Made by a program: the position numbers and the translations under genes. The notes below the pieces were generated by a model. It saw nothing but the letters and a program-made list of their open reading frames with translations. It was not told the DNA's origin and ran no database searches. A stretch of DNA of 64,000 bases from contig CM034239.1 of the NCBI GenBank assembly GCA_019916065.1, positions 38,960,419 through 39,024,418 on the forward strand. Direction: 5' to 3'. This stretch comes from Vitellaria paradoxa (lineage: Eukaryota > Streptophyta > Magnoliopsida > Ericales > Sapotaceae). Of the stretch, positions 46,578 through 59,410 are shown one piece after another (the first letter of the stretch is position 1; the number at the start of each line of letters is the position of its first letter).

Positions 46578-46850
46578 TTAATGATAAAAATGCCTTTAAA
46601 ATATTTTGTTTCAAATATAAATTTTACATAATATCAAAACATCGAGAAAGATAATTTACTAATGAAATTTAAATTTCTACATGAAAAAATACTTTTTATT
46701 AAAAATAAAATGGGGTCTTAGTAATAAAAATGCCTTTAAAATATTTGTTTTCGAATATAAATTTTACATAATATCAAAACATCGAAAAAGATAATTTACT
46801 AATTATTTAAATTTGTAATCAAAAAATATTTTTTATTAAAAATACAGCTA
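46571..46850 (+). repeat. 140-bp tandem duplication in the right segmental copy
   Basis: Units start at 46571 (TGGGGCCTTAATGATAAAAA) and 46711 (TGGGGTCTTAGTAATAAAAA). Both continue through AATATAAATTTTACATAATA and AAAGATAATTTACTAAT. The left copy has only one unit. The first unit includes the end of the MITE-like element, so the duplication followed that insertion. Confidence 0.8.
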
Positions 46851-48040
46851 AATCAACTTGCCAAAATATTCTTAATTTTTATAATAAGAAGATAGCTCAT
46901 ATTTTAATATCTCAAATTTTAAATTTTGATAAATAAATTTTATTTAATTTTCCATAAATTTAAATTCTTATTTTGAAAAATAATTTGGAAATATGGCTGT
47001 TAAAAAAATATATGTTGAAGTAATTGAACGGTCCTTAATTGAAACTTTTGCATACTAAATTTATTTGGGATATTGAGATCAATTAAATATATTAATCCCG
47101 CACCCACATAACACCTAACCTATTTACTTATTAATACATCCCAAATCACAATTTAAGTAGGTAATACTTTAATGTAATTATTACATTCACCTCATAATAC
47201 TAATATTAATAATAAAATAATATAAATTATTAAATAATTAATTAATTTATCTAAACAAGAATTTAACTTTTTTTAATATTATAAAAAATTAATTTTTATA
47301 CTTAAACCAACATTATTGTGACTTATGAGTATTTATTAATTTATTTTTATCTCTTTGCTTAATTCTTTTACTCATATTATATGAACGAACTAATATATGG
47401 ATGGGTATTCACAATAGCGTATCCAATATCATGCACATATCAATTCAATAGATTCTCGCCAAATTTCTAGTATATTATAATTTTGTTCTAGTGATATATA
47501 ATTTGTAACTTTTGGACTAGTGATTCCATGTAAATTAAATTAAATTAATAGTAATGTTACTTTATATGCTTGAAAGAGTTCGTTGGACATGGCCAGATAA
47601 GTTTTAGGATCTACTGTTTAGCACTGCCAAAAATATTCAAAAAAATATAAATTTACACCATAGATTGATACATGTTATTTTATAGTTAGTTAAAAATTTG
47701 CTAAAGATTTATAAAAGTAAGAGAAAGTTGAAAATTTTTAAAAAAAATTAAAAAAATTAGTAAATGTTAAAAAAATTAGTAATCGAAAAAAATTGATAAG
47801 AATAAAAAATTAGTAAAAAATAAAAAAAATTGATAAAAATTAATTTTGTATTTAGTGAAAAAAGTAAAAAATGTGATAAAAATTATAAGTTTTTTAATTT
47901 TTTCAGTGAGTCAAGGGGTCCTAAGTTGTCTCGCCAACAATCCTTCACCAATTCTTAACCGAGTCATTGAGCCCCGTTCAATGAATTCCTTTACGTTCCA
48001 CGTGGCATTTCACACTTTTAACTTTAAAGTGCCTCCCCAC
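46851..48040 (+). repeat. Segmental duplication, right copy (right part)
   Basis: Matches 34410-35495 up to about 47880. 47930-48040 also matches the third copy at 56460-56520 (CCAATTCTTAACCGAG, GTTCCACGTGGCATTT). Non-coding. Confidence 0.75.
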
Positions 48041-49895
48041 TAGGGATGGGTATTTCGGCCGACCTGTTCGAATTCGATCCATTATCCAATCTAAATGAAA
48101 GTAAAATTTGGATTTTTTTTTTAGATTGGATCGGATTTGAATTTGATTTTTTTAAAAAATTTTGATATTGAATCGGATATGGGGATGATATTGCCTCCGC
48201 CCCAATCTATCCCAAATCCGATATTTAATTCGAATCTACCCCGATTTATCCCAAAAAATATTTGAATAACCCAAAATCATTTGAAACCATGATAATAACA
48301 TCGTTATTATACCATGGCAAACAATATTCACATTCATAATACTCTAGACTTATTGAACTTCACTATTATTATTATTAAAATGAATATTGATAAATAAATT
48401 TAAAACAAAAATTGTCATCGTTTTATATTAATTAGGGTGTGTTTGGGAAAGATATTATAAATTTAATTTTTTTCATACTTTTGTGCAAATTGAAGTTTTA
48501 AAAGTTCAATTTATTTCTTTCAGACGCAAAAGTCAAGAAATTTTAAAGAGGTGAATTTAAAATTTTATAAGGTATATCATTTGGGACTTTACAAAATTAT
48601 ATAAATCCTTTTAAAATTTAAATTTTTACTTACTGCACGAATTATGAAACTATAATTTTTATAAATTTATATTAATTTATACAATTTCAAACCCCATTAT
48701 GACTTGTAAACTTAATTGTTTTCAGAAAAATATCTAGATACAAATTTTAAAAAATAATTAAAATATTTTATTTGCTATTTTATTTTTTTTCTTATTTTTA
48801 GTACAAAAAATTATTATTTCATTAAGTAACTTCTTTATTGAACTTTGAAAAGTTTATTTTTTTCTCTGTATTTTTAATATTTTCAGCTAAAATATATTTT
48901 TAAACTTTTCAATATTAACATTCAAAAGAGTTCTCTAGAAAATAGATATTTTTCAAATAGTTTAACTAAAATGTTTCATGAAACATTTAATTTTTTTTAT
49001 AGTGAAAATTATTTTTTTAAAAATATATAGAGAAGGCAACTTATTAATTTTTTTCCTTAAATAGTTTGATAAGTGCAGATAATTACATTTTAATTTTTTT
49101 CAAAAAATTTACTTATGCAGATTTGTTATCATATTATGATAAAAATTTATAGTTCTATGTTATTCTAAAAAATTATTTGTTATTATAAAAAAATTAAAAA
49201 TTTTTTGTAGTTTTATTTTTTTTATATGTGAATGGTGAGAAAAAATCAATTATTTTATTTTGAAATTAACTTGATGTAAAAAGTTAATAGGGACAAAAAA
49301 AATTAAAAGTTTAAATTTACAACATTTATTTTTATGTTTGTAAGTTTTATATAAGAAAAAAAATTTAAAAAGCTAACATAAATTTTATTTTTATTTATAT
49401 TTTTAGCAATCATAAAAAAATAAATTTAAATTTATTTGATTAAGATATAAAATACATTAAAATTTATTTACAAACTTTTGTCATGTTTTTTAACATTTTG
49501 ATATTTATTTATTTTTTATAATTCTTTTAAAATTTACCAATTCATATTTTTTCTTATATTTTAATCATTACAATATTTTTAAATATATTATTAGATTATT
49601 AAAATGTATTACATTATTTACAAAATATGTTATTATGTATTATTTTGATTTTGAAGATGAATTATTTAATAGTAATAGGTTACATACAACTTAAGGGCAG
49701 ATTCAGAGGTAAACAAATGATTTGGAGTTTTGGATATCCGTGAATATATCCGTTCTCCGTTTGGAGCAGGGATGAAGGTCCAAAAAAATATCTGTTTAGA
49801 GTTCACAGCAAATTTGAAAATAGATAGAGAATTTAGAATTTGAATTTAAATAATACTATATATATTTACCTCTGATCTGCCTGCTGCCATCCTTA
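48041..49895. mobile_element. Non-autonomous hAT element (1.86 kb) with 8-bp TSD
   Basis: The ends are TAGGGATGG (48041) and CCATCCTTA (49895), flanked by CTCCCCAC (48033-48040) and CTTCCCAC (49896-49903), 7 of 8 identical. Subterminal ATCGGAT/ATCCGAT and TATCCG repeats lie at 48050-48260 and 49720-49800. The interior is AT-rich without transposase. The related sequence at 56519-56530 has no insertion, which confirms the boundaries. Confidence 0.85.
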
Positions 49896-49903
49896 CTTCC
49901 CAC

Positions 49904-52439
49904 GGTTGAAACTCAGCAATCGGCATGAGAAAAATTGTTGCTGGACCAAACTTGTTACTGTTTATATGTTGTAAATATTTGCTAAATACATATATATATA
50001 TATATATATATTTTGTAAATTGTAAAATGAAGGTAATTTCTAATGAAAAAAATTAAAACCTTTTAGTTTGAGAATCTTTTGCTATCTTGTATTATATTTA
50101 ATAATTTTTAATAAAAAATTTAGAAATGGATTAAAAAGTAAAAAAATAAAAAATAAAATAGAAATGATATTTATATGACAAAAAATCATATAAAACATAA
50201 ACAAGATAAAAAAAATCAAGTGTTTGGCCAAAAAAAAAATCAAGTGTTTCGCACATTAAAATATTAAAAAAGGTTAAAAAAGTTATTAATTTTTTTAACT
50301 TTTTAGTTAAATTTTATTATGTATTATTTTAACACAATTTTTTTTTTTTTTTTTTTTCAAACACCATCTTTGAGTACCAAACCAACCCTGAGTGCAGGCG
50401 GGGAAATGTGGAACGCATCGGGGAAGGGTTCAAAGTCACCGTCGCCAAAGCTACTTTTGATAAAGAGGACATTCTTTTCATCTAAAACTTCTTTATTCAA
50501 TTGTCACGTTAAAAGAAAAGTGCTTTTTTTGTTTTAAAATAACAAATGAGTTTTCACATGACAACCAAATAAATAATAAGAAAAAAAATGGGGCCCGACG
50601 TGGGTTAATTTTTTAAATTATTTTTTTCTTAAAATTTCAAAAAGCAAAAATGAAAGAAAAAAGCTTTTAAGACATTTTACACCTTTTTAAAAAAAATAAT
50701 TAATAAAATTTTAAATTTTTGATATTTATTTTGTCCTCACAAAGACATTAAATAAATATTTGTATAACTTTTTTTTTGACAAAATTTCAAGAGACACGAG
50801 ATAATTTTTATTTAGGTAAACCTATTTGCACTCTATAAATACTCTCTTGCACTCCACTTAACTTTTTTTTTTTTTTTATTAAATAGAATTATAAAACTAT
50901 CATTCTTTGGCTAGCTATTTTTGTGTCTAAATTAACATGATATAATTGCCCTTTACAATTAGGAAAACATTTACAAATTTGAACAAACACTCTTAGGTCT
51001 ACAATATTATAGAAAAATTATTTTCAAGGATTAAAATAATTTATATTTATGTTTTTAAAAGTCATATAAAAGTAAATTAAAATAATTTATTTTTTAATTT
51101 AGTGAAACAAAAAATTTAATTTTTTTCACTTTATATTTATAAATTTTTTCATTTTAATTTTTATCATCATTTTTAATTCTCATAATCTAATAATATATTT
51201 TAAAAATAATGTAAGGAAATGAAATATAATTTTGATAAATGTTAAAATAAATAATTTAAGAAAAATTGTAAAAAAATAAAAAAATATCGATTTGATAAAG
51301 AAAATAATAAAAATTTTTAGATAAATTGAAATGAAATAAGTTATTTTCTTTCTTTGATTAGGTTATGAAACAAATTAAAATTTATTTTTAAATAATTTCT
51401 ACGAAAATAAATATACATGAAATTAAAATTTATTTTAGTCTACTAAATATTTTTTTCTTACATGAAACCTGTAGATATGAAAATAAAACTGCTTGTAAAT
51501 TTCAACTTTTAATCATGTTTACACCTGTTAAGTTTTTTCATTAATCCTAAATTCAAATTTGAATCACTAATTCGTTTTTTCACCATTCATCTAAAAAAAA
51601 AAAAAAATTAAAACTACCAAAAAAATCTAACTAGGAAAATTAATAAATTGAAAAAAATTACAAACAGATTTATCAAAATAAGTATAAATATTTTTTTTAA
51701 ATTTAATTTGAAATGTTTACTATAACAAATAACTTTTAAAAAACTAGAATTAGATATTTTTATCAGAGTAAAGTAATTTAAATACAAAAGTGAAATTTAA
51801 AAAAAATTAGATTGTAATTACCTGCCTATTTATCAAAATATCTAAAAAAAATAATAAGTTGTCTTCTATATGTATTTAAAAAAATATTCTATTGCAAAAT
51901 AAATATATTTATAATAGGGCGGAGGAACAATTATGTTATTTTAAATTAAATATAAAAATAGTTAGTCAGAGAATGATAGCTTTATAATTTTATTTAACGA
52001 ATAAGTAAAGTAGAATATAAGAGACTATTTATAAAGTAAAAATAGGCTTACCTGTTACTTTTAAAACCATGTACTTAATTAATTTCATGAAACAAAAACA
52101 AATTACTCCCTCAAAGTAATTAAGCTTAGGTTATTAATTAGTCTTGAAGATGCTGTTGCATATTAAGGTGATCATGACAAAATGAACTCTATAATATGCA
52201 AGTGGGGCTATGGTTCCGCCTTCTCGGTGAAAGAAAAAAAGGAATAAAGGGACAAAACACCCTACCAACCATGCGTCATCGTCTCTATAATTGCTTTTTT
52301 TTTTTTTTTTTTTTTATCACTTTTAAAAATAGTTTGCCTATATCATCACTCTGCGCATCCGCGCCAGGCATTTTAAGAAGACAAAAAATTACAAGATAAA
52401 AACCATTTTTTTCTCTCTTTACTAGATTTTTTATGACTC
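49904..52439. other. AT-rich non-coding DNA
   Basis: 49904-49970 continues the segmental copy (GGTTGAAACTCAGCAATCGG). An (AT)n run is at 49990-50012. 50336-50480 has a poly-T tract followed by a GC-richer block (CAGGCGGGGAAATGTGGAAC) that may be a small repeat. Nothing else recognised. Confidence 0.4.
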
Positions 52440-52545
52440 TTTATTTATTTATTTATTTATTTTGTAAACATTTAACCCCACTCAATAAAACTCGAACAAA
52501 GAACTAATTGATGAACTCTTACCACTTAAGCTATTTCATACTCTC
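52440..52545 (-). mobile_element. tRNA-derived SINE (minus strand)
   Basis: On the minus strand an A-box-like TAGCTTAAGTGGTAAGAG (52534-52517) is followed about 20 bp later by a B-box-like TTTGTTCGAGTTT (52501-52489) and then, after TTAAATGTTTACAAAA, by (AAAT)n at 52440-52466. The box order, spacing and simple-repeat tail fit a plant tRNA-derived SINE transcribed by RNA polymerase III. Target duplications were not resolved. Confidence 0.6.
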
Positions 52546-52683
52546 TGTGTTTTGAGTACCAGTTAGAATGCTCTCTCAATGTAGATTTTCGCTTATTTTT
52601 TTTAATACCAAAGATAATTTCCCTTTCAACCACTAAAAACAAAGGTTTTAGCATCCATTACAGGCGATCACTAAAGAAGTCAA

Positions 52684-53171
52684 CAGGAAGAATATGACTT
52701 TCTCCTTCTCGATCTTGGTCTTCGTTCCCGTTTTAGAGATAAATTTTTTTTTTTATATCCGTTCCACTAGATAATGAATTTTTTATTTCTGTTCTATCCC
52801 TGTTTACCTGTCAAACATAATAACAATTATAAATTATATATTATACATTTAAAATAAATATTAAAATTATTATAAATATTATATATATTAAATAAAAATA
52901 TAAAATACACATGTGCCTATAAATATAAACACACAGTAGTTTCATCTTCCCAGCAGCTCTCCTTCACCCTCATATTCTTTCATACCCCAAACGCTTGGAC
53001 TGAAATCCAAGACTTGGTCCAAATGTATATGGATGTATGTAAATATGTATACACACACACACATTGTCTCTATGTAATATATATATTAAATAAATATTAA
53101 ACTATATATAAATAATAAATAAATATTTAATCGGGTTCGGAACCGGGTGGAGATTATTATGTCCATCCCTG
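52684..53171. mobile_element. Possible small hAT-type element
   Basis: The left CAGGAAGAATATGAC..TTCTCC and the reverse complement of the right end, CAGGGATGGACATAAT..TCTCC, are alike over about 22 bp. Both are followed by TTCCCGTT/GGTTCCG-type sequence typical of hAT ends. No target duplication found. Confidence 0.3.
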
Positions 53172-53199
53172 TTCGGGTAAGACCTTAAGGGTGTGCTTA

Positions 53200-53278
53200 G
53201 ATTTTTTAAAGTATGGGTTCTGAAGTATTTTTAAAGTATGGATTCTGAGATATTTTTAAAGTATGGATTTTGAGGTTG
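53200..53278 (+). repeat. 25-bp minisatellite, three units
   Basis: TTTTTAAAGTATGGATTCTG and variants three times in a row. A partial GGGTTCTGAAGTGTT resumes at 54369, after the solo LTR. Confidence 0.75.
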
Positions 53279-53292
53279 AAAATTCGCTAATA

Positions 53293-54348
53293 CACTGATG
53301 GAGATCTCAATCAATCAATCACAATCACACACAGAGATGAAAAGAAGGCGAGATATACAAAACGAGGAAACCCATGAAGGGAAACCTCAAACAAAACTTT
53401 CATTAAAATAAACACACGTTGGTTACAAACTCAACCCCTCGATAGATCGACTCCTCAATTCTATACTTTAGTTGACGTTTACTCAAATCCTCGATTCACC
53501 AACTCTTCTAGCGAAAGCCCTTCAACTCCTCGAAGGCACAAGACTGACTCCTCAGTCGTTTTGCTGAATCCTCAGCGTGCTGAATCCACAGCGATCACAA
53601 ACCTCAAATCCAAACTCCTTCAGATTGAACACGAACCATGATGGCTAAGTTGTGGAGAGAATGATCAATCTTTAAGGCTCACAATCTCATGTGTATTCTC
53701 TCGATGTGTGTGTCTCTCTTTTTGTGTCTCACTAAACTTCAAAACGCCGAGAGATATTTATAGACAAACCAAGGTGGCTTGGGTTATTGAAGTGGTGTGT
53801 AGCTGAAGTTCTAACTTGACACCCTGTCAGTGTTTTGACCATATCTTTTCACTCACAGATCGGATTGACCTGATTCTTTTTGGGTTGGAAAGAAGACTCA
53901 CAGGGCTGCAACTTTAGTGTTTTAGCCGAAGGCTGAATCCATCGTCTTCGAGGTCAAAATCGCGTTGAAAATTGAGAACGGAAAGCTGTCATGTGGGTAC
54001 CTCACAGGAAGGGCGCACCTGTGGCCTTCCAACGGTCTTCTCGCGACTCAGAGCGGCCTTCCCGCAAGGCTTAATCTCTCTTGGCTTTTTCTCGTGGCCA
54101 ACTGCGTTTTTCCTGCATTATTCAATTCTGAACCTCTTCAGGACTTTCGAATCTCTTTAAGACTTCTAGCCACTTTGAAAACTTAATATTCAACCTCTTT
54201 AAGACTTCTAGTCCATTTGGAAACTTGATTTTATGAGTCCTTTACACTTCTAATTGATTCTAGACTGTAATGTCTTAGTTTACACTAAATCTAGAGATTA
54301 CACAACACTATCTTTGACCATGGATTTGCCAATCTACAATTTTGACCA
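53293..54348 (-). mobile_element. Solo LTR, 1.06 kb, minus orientation, with 5-bp TSD
   Basis: TAATA stands at 53288-53292 and 54349-54353. On the minus strand the LTR starts TGGTCAAAATTGTAGATTGG and has a TATA box TATAAATATCTCTC near 53760, a leader, and a long U5-like part ending CTCCATCAGTG. The flanks rejoin the GGTTCTGAA repeat. Structure and start resemble Ty1/copia LTRs. The terminal CA has become TG if this boundary is right. Confidence 0.65.
53748..53763 (-). promoter_or_regulatory. TATA box of the solo LTR
   Basis: Minus strand TCTATAAATATCTCTC, mid-LTR, before a purine-rich leader. Inferred promoter. Confidence 0.45.
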
Positions 54349-54719
54349 TAATAAAGGCGTTTAGATGGTACGGGTTCTGAAGTGTTCGAGAACATGGTGT
54401 TAAAAATAATAAACCCATGCTTGGGAGTTTATTTTTAAATGGGTTCTGATTTGTTTATTAATGTATATAATGACATATATATTCTTATTTATTTGTTAAA
54501 CAGTAAGTAATACATTGCTCATATAAAACAATATATTATGATATATATTAAAACAATACAAAAAAAGTATTTTAAATATAGCATCCAAAAATACTAATCT
54601 AAATAAGTCATATCCATATTTTAAATCATCTAAAATATGTAACATTTAAAAAATTTGTTTAAATAAGTCAAATCTAAATTATAGATTATCCAATATATAT
54701 AACGTCTAGGTTGCTGTGT

Positions 54720-56459
54720 TTTTATTTATGTTTATAAAGTTCTGAAAACGGGTAACAAAAATGTACTTGTTAAACTTGTTTTTATTTTTTGTTTTCAAGA
54801 AAATAAAAGCTTAAACAAAAATAAAAAGTCTTTTCACTCTCTTTTGTATGTTATAAACATTTTATCGATTTTGGCACTTTGTCCATTTTTATTGCATCAT
54901 ATTAAAAATTTTATGCAAATATTTTATTAAAATAATAATTAATTTAATTTAATAATTAATTAAATTAATAATTAATTATTAATGTAATTTAATTAATTAA
55001 ACTAATATAAAAATATATTTAATTAAAAATTAATTTTCATAAATAATATAATTAAATTAATTAATATATTTTATTTACTGAATTAAATTATTTTTAATAA
55101 ATGATATAATACAATTAATTACTTTAAAATTAATTAAATTACTTGTAATAATTAATAAAATAAATATAGTCAATTGAATTAAATTAAATTAATAAAATAT
55201 AATCAGTTAATTAAATTAAAATTCTCATACTCATCCCCATCCTTATTATTACTATCTTTATATTCTCCATGAGTAGGATAGGTGAAGCAAGTTCCCGCTG
55301 GGTACCGATCATCCTTAGCTATCACTATTACTGTTGGCGTCTACCGGACAAGTGGACGAAAAAATTGTGTTACTAAAGATTTGGCGAGCGTTGAGCAATA
55401 GCGGCCACTATGTGGCTACTTTTTATGGGGAAAGTGAATGACCTTTATACTATATTTAGAATATGAATTTGTGGAGGGAAAAAAAAATAAAAGAAAAATA
55501 AAATTTATAATTTGTATAATTTTTATACACTTAACTGAATAAAAATTAAACTTTATTGATAAATATTTATTTATTTTAGTTTTATTTTTATAAATCAATA
55601 AAAAAATAAAATTAATATAAACTTTTCACTTAATTTTACAGTTTTACTATTTTCCTTCACTTTTCATTTCCTTCTATAAATACATATTACAAACATAACC
55701 TTAGCGACTACCATATTTGCTTTTTAATGACCATCAAAGTGTACACTAATACTATTTTTTATTTTTCTAGATCTGGTATTATGCATCTTTTGTAATCGTC
55801 GTATCATCTTCTTCACGTTCAATTGTTAAAATCAACTTCAAATACTTAGACATCATTTGATAATGTTTATATTTATTACTTTTCTGTTTAAACAAGTTTT
55901 TAAAAATTGATAAACAAAACGTGCTTGGTAATTTTTTTTTAAGTTACTAAAAAAATGAAAACTACAAATAAAAAAAATGTAAACTAGAAAAATTATGTTT
56001 TCATTTTTTTTATTTTATTACTTCAATTCTAATTAAATTAAAGTCAATTAAATTTCAATTTCAATTAAGTTATCATGTCACCAATCATTCATCAATTCTT
56101 AATTGAGGATTTTTTTTTTTTTTGGCTATGAGAATAGAAAATAGTTAAGGAAAGGCTTTTTAAGAAAAATAATAATTTATATTTCTATAATTAATGAAAA
56201 TGCATTACCAAAATACATTTTTATCCTGCATAAAAACGTATTTTAAAAATATGTTTTTAAAGCTGTATCCCTAATTTTTTGGTACTCAAAATTTATATCT
56301 TGATTGCCTGAAAACTCATTTTAAAAACACGTTTTTAGAAGTAGTAAACATACTCATTAACAGTATATCTCTAAATATTTTTAATAGTATTTTCTTAATT
56401 TTTTCTTTTTTAAAAGATTAACAAAAAAGAAAAAAAAAATCTTAACTAAGTCATTCTGT
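54720..56459. repeat. AT-rich dispersed module and non-coding sequence
   Basis: 54720-54950 shares TTTATGTTTATAAAGTT, AAACAAAAATAAAAAGTC and TTGCATCATATTAAAA with 32720-32960 and 44380-44560. 54950-55220 is almost pure A/T (TTAATTAATT). 55260-55400 is a short GC-richer stretch without ORF. 55850-56000 holds another copy of the start of the module. Confidence 0.5.
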
Positions 56460-56590
56460 CAGCACCATTCGCCAATTCTTCTAAGGTCCACGTGACATTC
56501 GCAATTTAATTTCAGAGTCCTTCCCCTCGGTTGAAACTCAGCATTTGATACGAGAAAAATTGGTGCCGGGCCAAACTTTTTATTAAAAAG
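56460..56590 (+). repeat. Third copy of the segmental repeat, with empty hAT site
   Basis: CGCCAATTCTT, AGGTCCACGTGACATT, AGAGTCCTTCCCCTCGGTTG and AAACTCAGCATTTGATACGA align with 47945-48040 plus 49896-49960. The hAT element at 48041-49895 is missing here, and one target copy (TTCCCCTC) is present. Confidence 0.75.
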
Positions 56591-57719
56591 ATATTTTAAA
56601 TTATAGCAAGTGGGAAAGTTGTCCAGAAAAATGTGTTACGATTGGTTTTGGTTCAATAAATTAGTTTATTTGTTTCTTTAGTTTATTTTTGTTTTATATA
56701 ATTTTTTTACTGAATTTTGATTTTTTTATTTGATAGTTTGTATGTGTATTAATCACATTCATTAAAAAAAAATTAAAAAAATTTACATCCGATTTAAAAA
56801 AGTTAAAAAATTCAAAAATCAATTTTTTCTTAGCTTTTTTTAAGCGGCACATAACTTTTTTATTTTTGTAAATTTTTAATGAATACGATTCACTTGGGTA
56901 AAAACTGTTAAATGGAAAAACTTTAATCTTAAATAAAAAAACTATATAAAACAAAAATAAGCTACAAAAATTAAAATTAACTTTTGTTATTGAGGCTGAT
57001 GATGGTGTTTTCTCGCGATCTCGATTCAAGTTTCAATCTGAAAATTTATATGCCATGGATACCAGTATGGTACTTGATAAAAAATCCTTTAATACTTAAA
57101 TTAGCCAAGATTACGAGGATATGTTCTAACAAAATAACAATAAGGCTAGAATATTCCACTGTTAGGGTGATCTCATTCTTTATTTATAACAATTATTTGT
57201 TGTATATCAATAGGAATCAAATTAGGAATCTTATCTGATTTGACGTGATTTCCTTATTTGGGTTAGAAAAAAAATTAGATTTAGAATATATCTTGATGAT
57301 TCCCTTACATATCATGGCAATCCAATTGGCCCAATCGCCAAATTTCAGGCGAGTATCGCGGAGCCATTGAGATTGCGCCTCGTGCTCTGATCAGCGCTCG
57401 GCATGGATGATGCTCGACTCTTGTAGGCCAATTGGTCAGCACATCTCGGTCTACGTTGCTCGGGATTGTCCAGGAAGGAACCCGTTCGTCAGGAGGTCTG
57501 CCCGCTGTTTAGGCCGGTCGGGAAATACCTCCCATCACAAACCAACGGTAAGTTTACTCGCAAAAAATCCTATTATAGTGCAGGCAGCAAAATGTGGACG
57601 GCATCTTTATTACCAATAAGCAGGGAAAGGATTAATTGACTACAAAGGCTTTTAATACTTAGCCTTTGATCAATGGGCATGAAAGGGATCGAGGTCAATT
57701 TTCAAAGTTCAAACATCGG
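56591..57719. other. Unassigned; GC-rich part may be an LTR remnant
   Basis: 56650-57000 is AT-rich. 57340-57560 is much richer in GC (GGCGAGTATCGCGGAGCC, GGCCGGTCGGGAAATACC) and reads like the U3/R part of a plant LTR, as does TGTTAGGGTGATCTC at 57157. No partner copy found and no gene supported. Confidence 0.3.
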
Positions 57720-58160
57720 TCAACAACTAGGGATGGAAATCGGGTCGACTCAACTCGGAATTTCAGGTCGACCTGCCCCTAAACCGACCCGTTCTTGTCG
57801 CCCCAGCCAATCTTCGGGTCGGAGTCGGGTAGGATCGGGTCGGCCAAGGGTCACATAGCCTCGCCCTTGATGACCTGGCCTGTTTTTAATATTTTTAAAG
57901 AAAATAAAATATAAAATAAAACTTAAACAAACACATTGAAATCATTATTGATAAAAATTAAAATTTATTACACAACAACCAATTACATAATTAATATTAA
58001 ATTTAAAATTAAAATTTATGAATGTAGATTATAAAAAAAAAAAAAACAAATGATAGAGTAATTAATAGGTGTGTCACTTTACGTCTTATACATTCCAACT
58101 AGGTTGAGACTTATAAGAGTGACTATCATTTACAAATATTATTCTATCTATACATAATTA

Positions 58161-59120
58161 TTATTCATCACTAGATCCACTGGTGTGTTCTTCTCTTTCA
58201 CCTAAATACATTGCATCAAAATCAAGGGCAAGTTGCTCTTTTTCGATATCTTTCTGTTGTCTATTTTTTGCAAGATACCAATCTTGTAAACACATCAAAG
58301 CTTCTACTATCGGAGGGGCCAATCAACTCTTGAATTGGCTGGTAATGCGTTCACTAGCACTAAATGCTTGCCCGGATGCTACGGTAGAAACTAGAAATGT
58401 GAGTATATCACGAGCTAAAGCTAAAAGAATTGGAAACTTTGATTGTTGTCACTTTCGCTAGTCTAAAAGACTAAAATCATCTTCATTTTCTATTGGAGGT
58501 GCACTGAGATAACGTTGGAGGTCGGATGAATTTTAACTTGAACTTGTTGATGAATTTGTCAATTGGGATATTATTCTTCTCCAAAGAGACGTATTGCCAC
58601 CAAAGTTACGGTGAGAAGAGGACGCTGTGGCCATGGTTGTTTGGACAGTTGTATGATTACTATTATTCCAACCCAATAGAGCTTGCATTTGCTGTTTAAT
58701 TTTATTTAATTGTTTTTGGACACTTTCATGCCCATATATCATCTCTAATAATTGAAGAAAAATATCTTCTTTATACCTAGGGTCTAAAATAGTAGCAATA
58801 TAAAATGTATAGGAAGTGGGTTAAAATATTTATCAAAAATTTCTTTCATTACAACAACCAAAGGAACATAATAAATCCCCACAAATAATGCATTTAGCCT
58901 TATGCATTCCATTATCACGCGGAATTCTAATTAAAAAGTCCAATGCTTTTGAAGTGCCACGCTGTTGGGCGTGGCGGGAAGATGATGCAGTAACATCACC
59001 AGCTATGCTAGTAGGTGTTGGTATTTGTAGTGATACAAATTGTTCTATTTGTTCTTGAGGGGGAAAGGATATTGAGACTCCACCCTCCAAATAAAACAAA
59101 TGAGTGTCCCGTGGATTCAT
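58161..59120 (-). pseudogene. hAT transposase remnant (BED finger, LDPRYK, dimerisation domain)
   Basis: It starts MNPRDTH at 59120. RIPRDNGMHKAKCIICGDLL gives the first Cys pair of a BED zinc finger. After a junction near 58865, MKEIFDKYF and then, in a shifted frame, ILDPRYKEDIFLQLLEMIYG (a hAT hallmark) follow. Next come a spacer and FPILLALARDILTFLVSTVA with SGQAFSASERI (the C-terminal dimerisation domain, usually FP-LS-MARDIL-IPVSTVASE-AFS), ending EHTSGSSDE with stop at 58163-58161. The catalytic core between the finger and LDPRYK is missing, and there are stops in the LDWWK region, so it is inactive. Length about 320 codons against roughly 650-700 in intact relatives. Confidence 0.85.
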
Positions 59121-59410
59121 TTAGAAAAAATAATTTAATAAAAAAAATTAAATTATGCAAATTAAAAAAATATATGTATGCAAATTAAAAAAAAAATTAA
59201 ATACTTACTTGAAATAATTTGAAACCTTGGCCCTTGAACCACTTGATTTTGAAATCTTGACTTCAAATTTGACAAAATCGAATACACTTGAGCACAATTG
59301 AAGAGCACACTTGAGTGTTGGTAGCTTGGTAGTGTAGAAATTTGGAGAGAAGTTTTGTTAATTTTTTGTAAAGGTGAGTGAATGTGAGTGTAGGGTATTT
59401 ATAATGGCAG
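59121..59410 (-). promoter_or_regulatory. hAT transposase promoter and 5' UTR with likely intron
   Basis: On the minus strand, TTATAAATACC at about 59404-59394 is a TATA box. The leader has CACTCAAGTGTGCTC repeats near 59300, then a donor-like CAAGTAAGTATT at about 59210 and an AT-rich stretch up to the ATG. This leader layout is common in Ac-like elements. Confidence 0.5.

Noticed and set aside
55260..55400. GC-richer island as a possible exon
   Set aside because: Short, stops in all frames, and no splice sites or domain recognised.
57157..57700. A separate LTR starting TGTTAGGG
   Set aside because: No second copy, no primer site and no target duplication, so only noted as unassigned.
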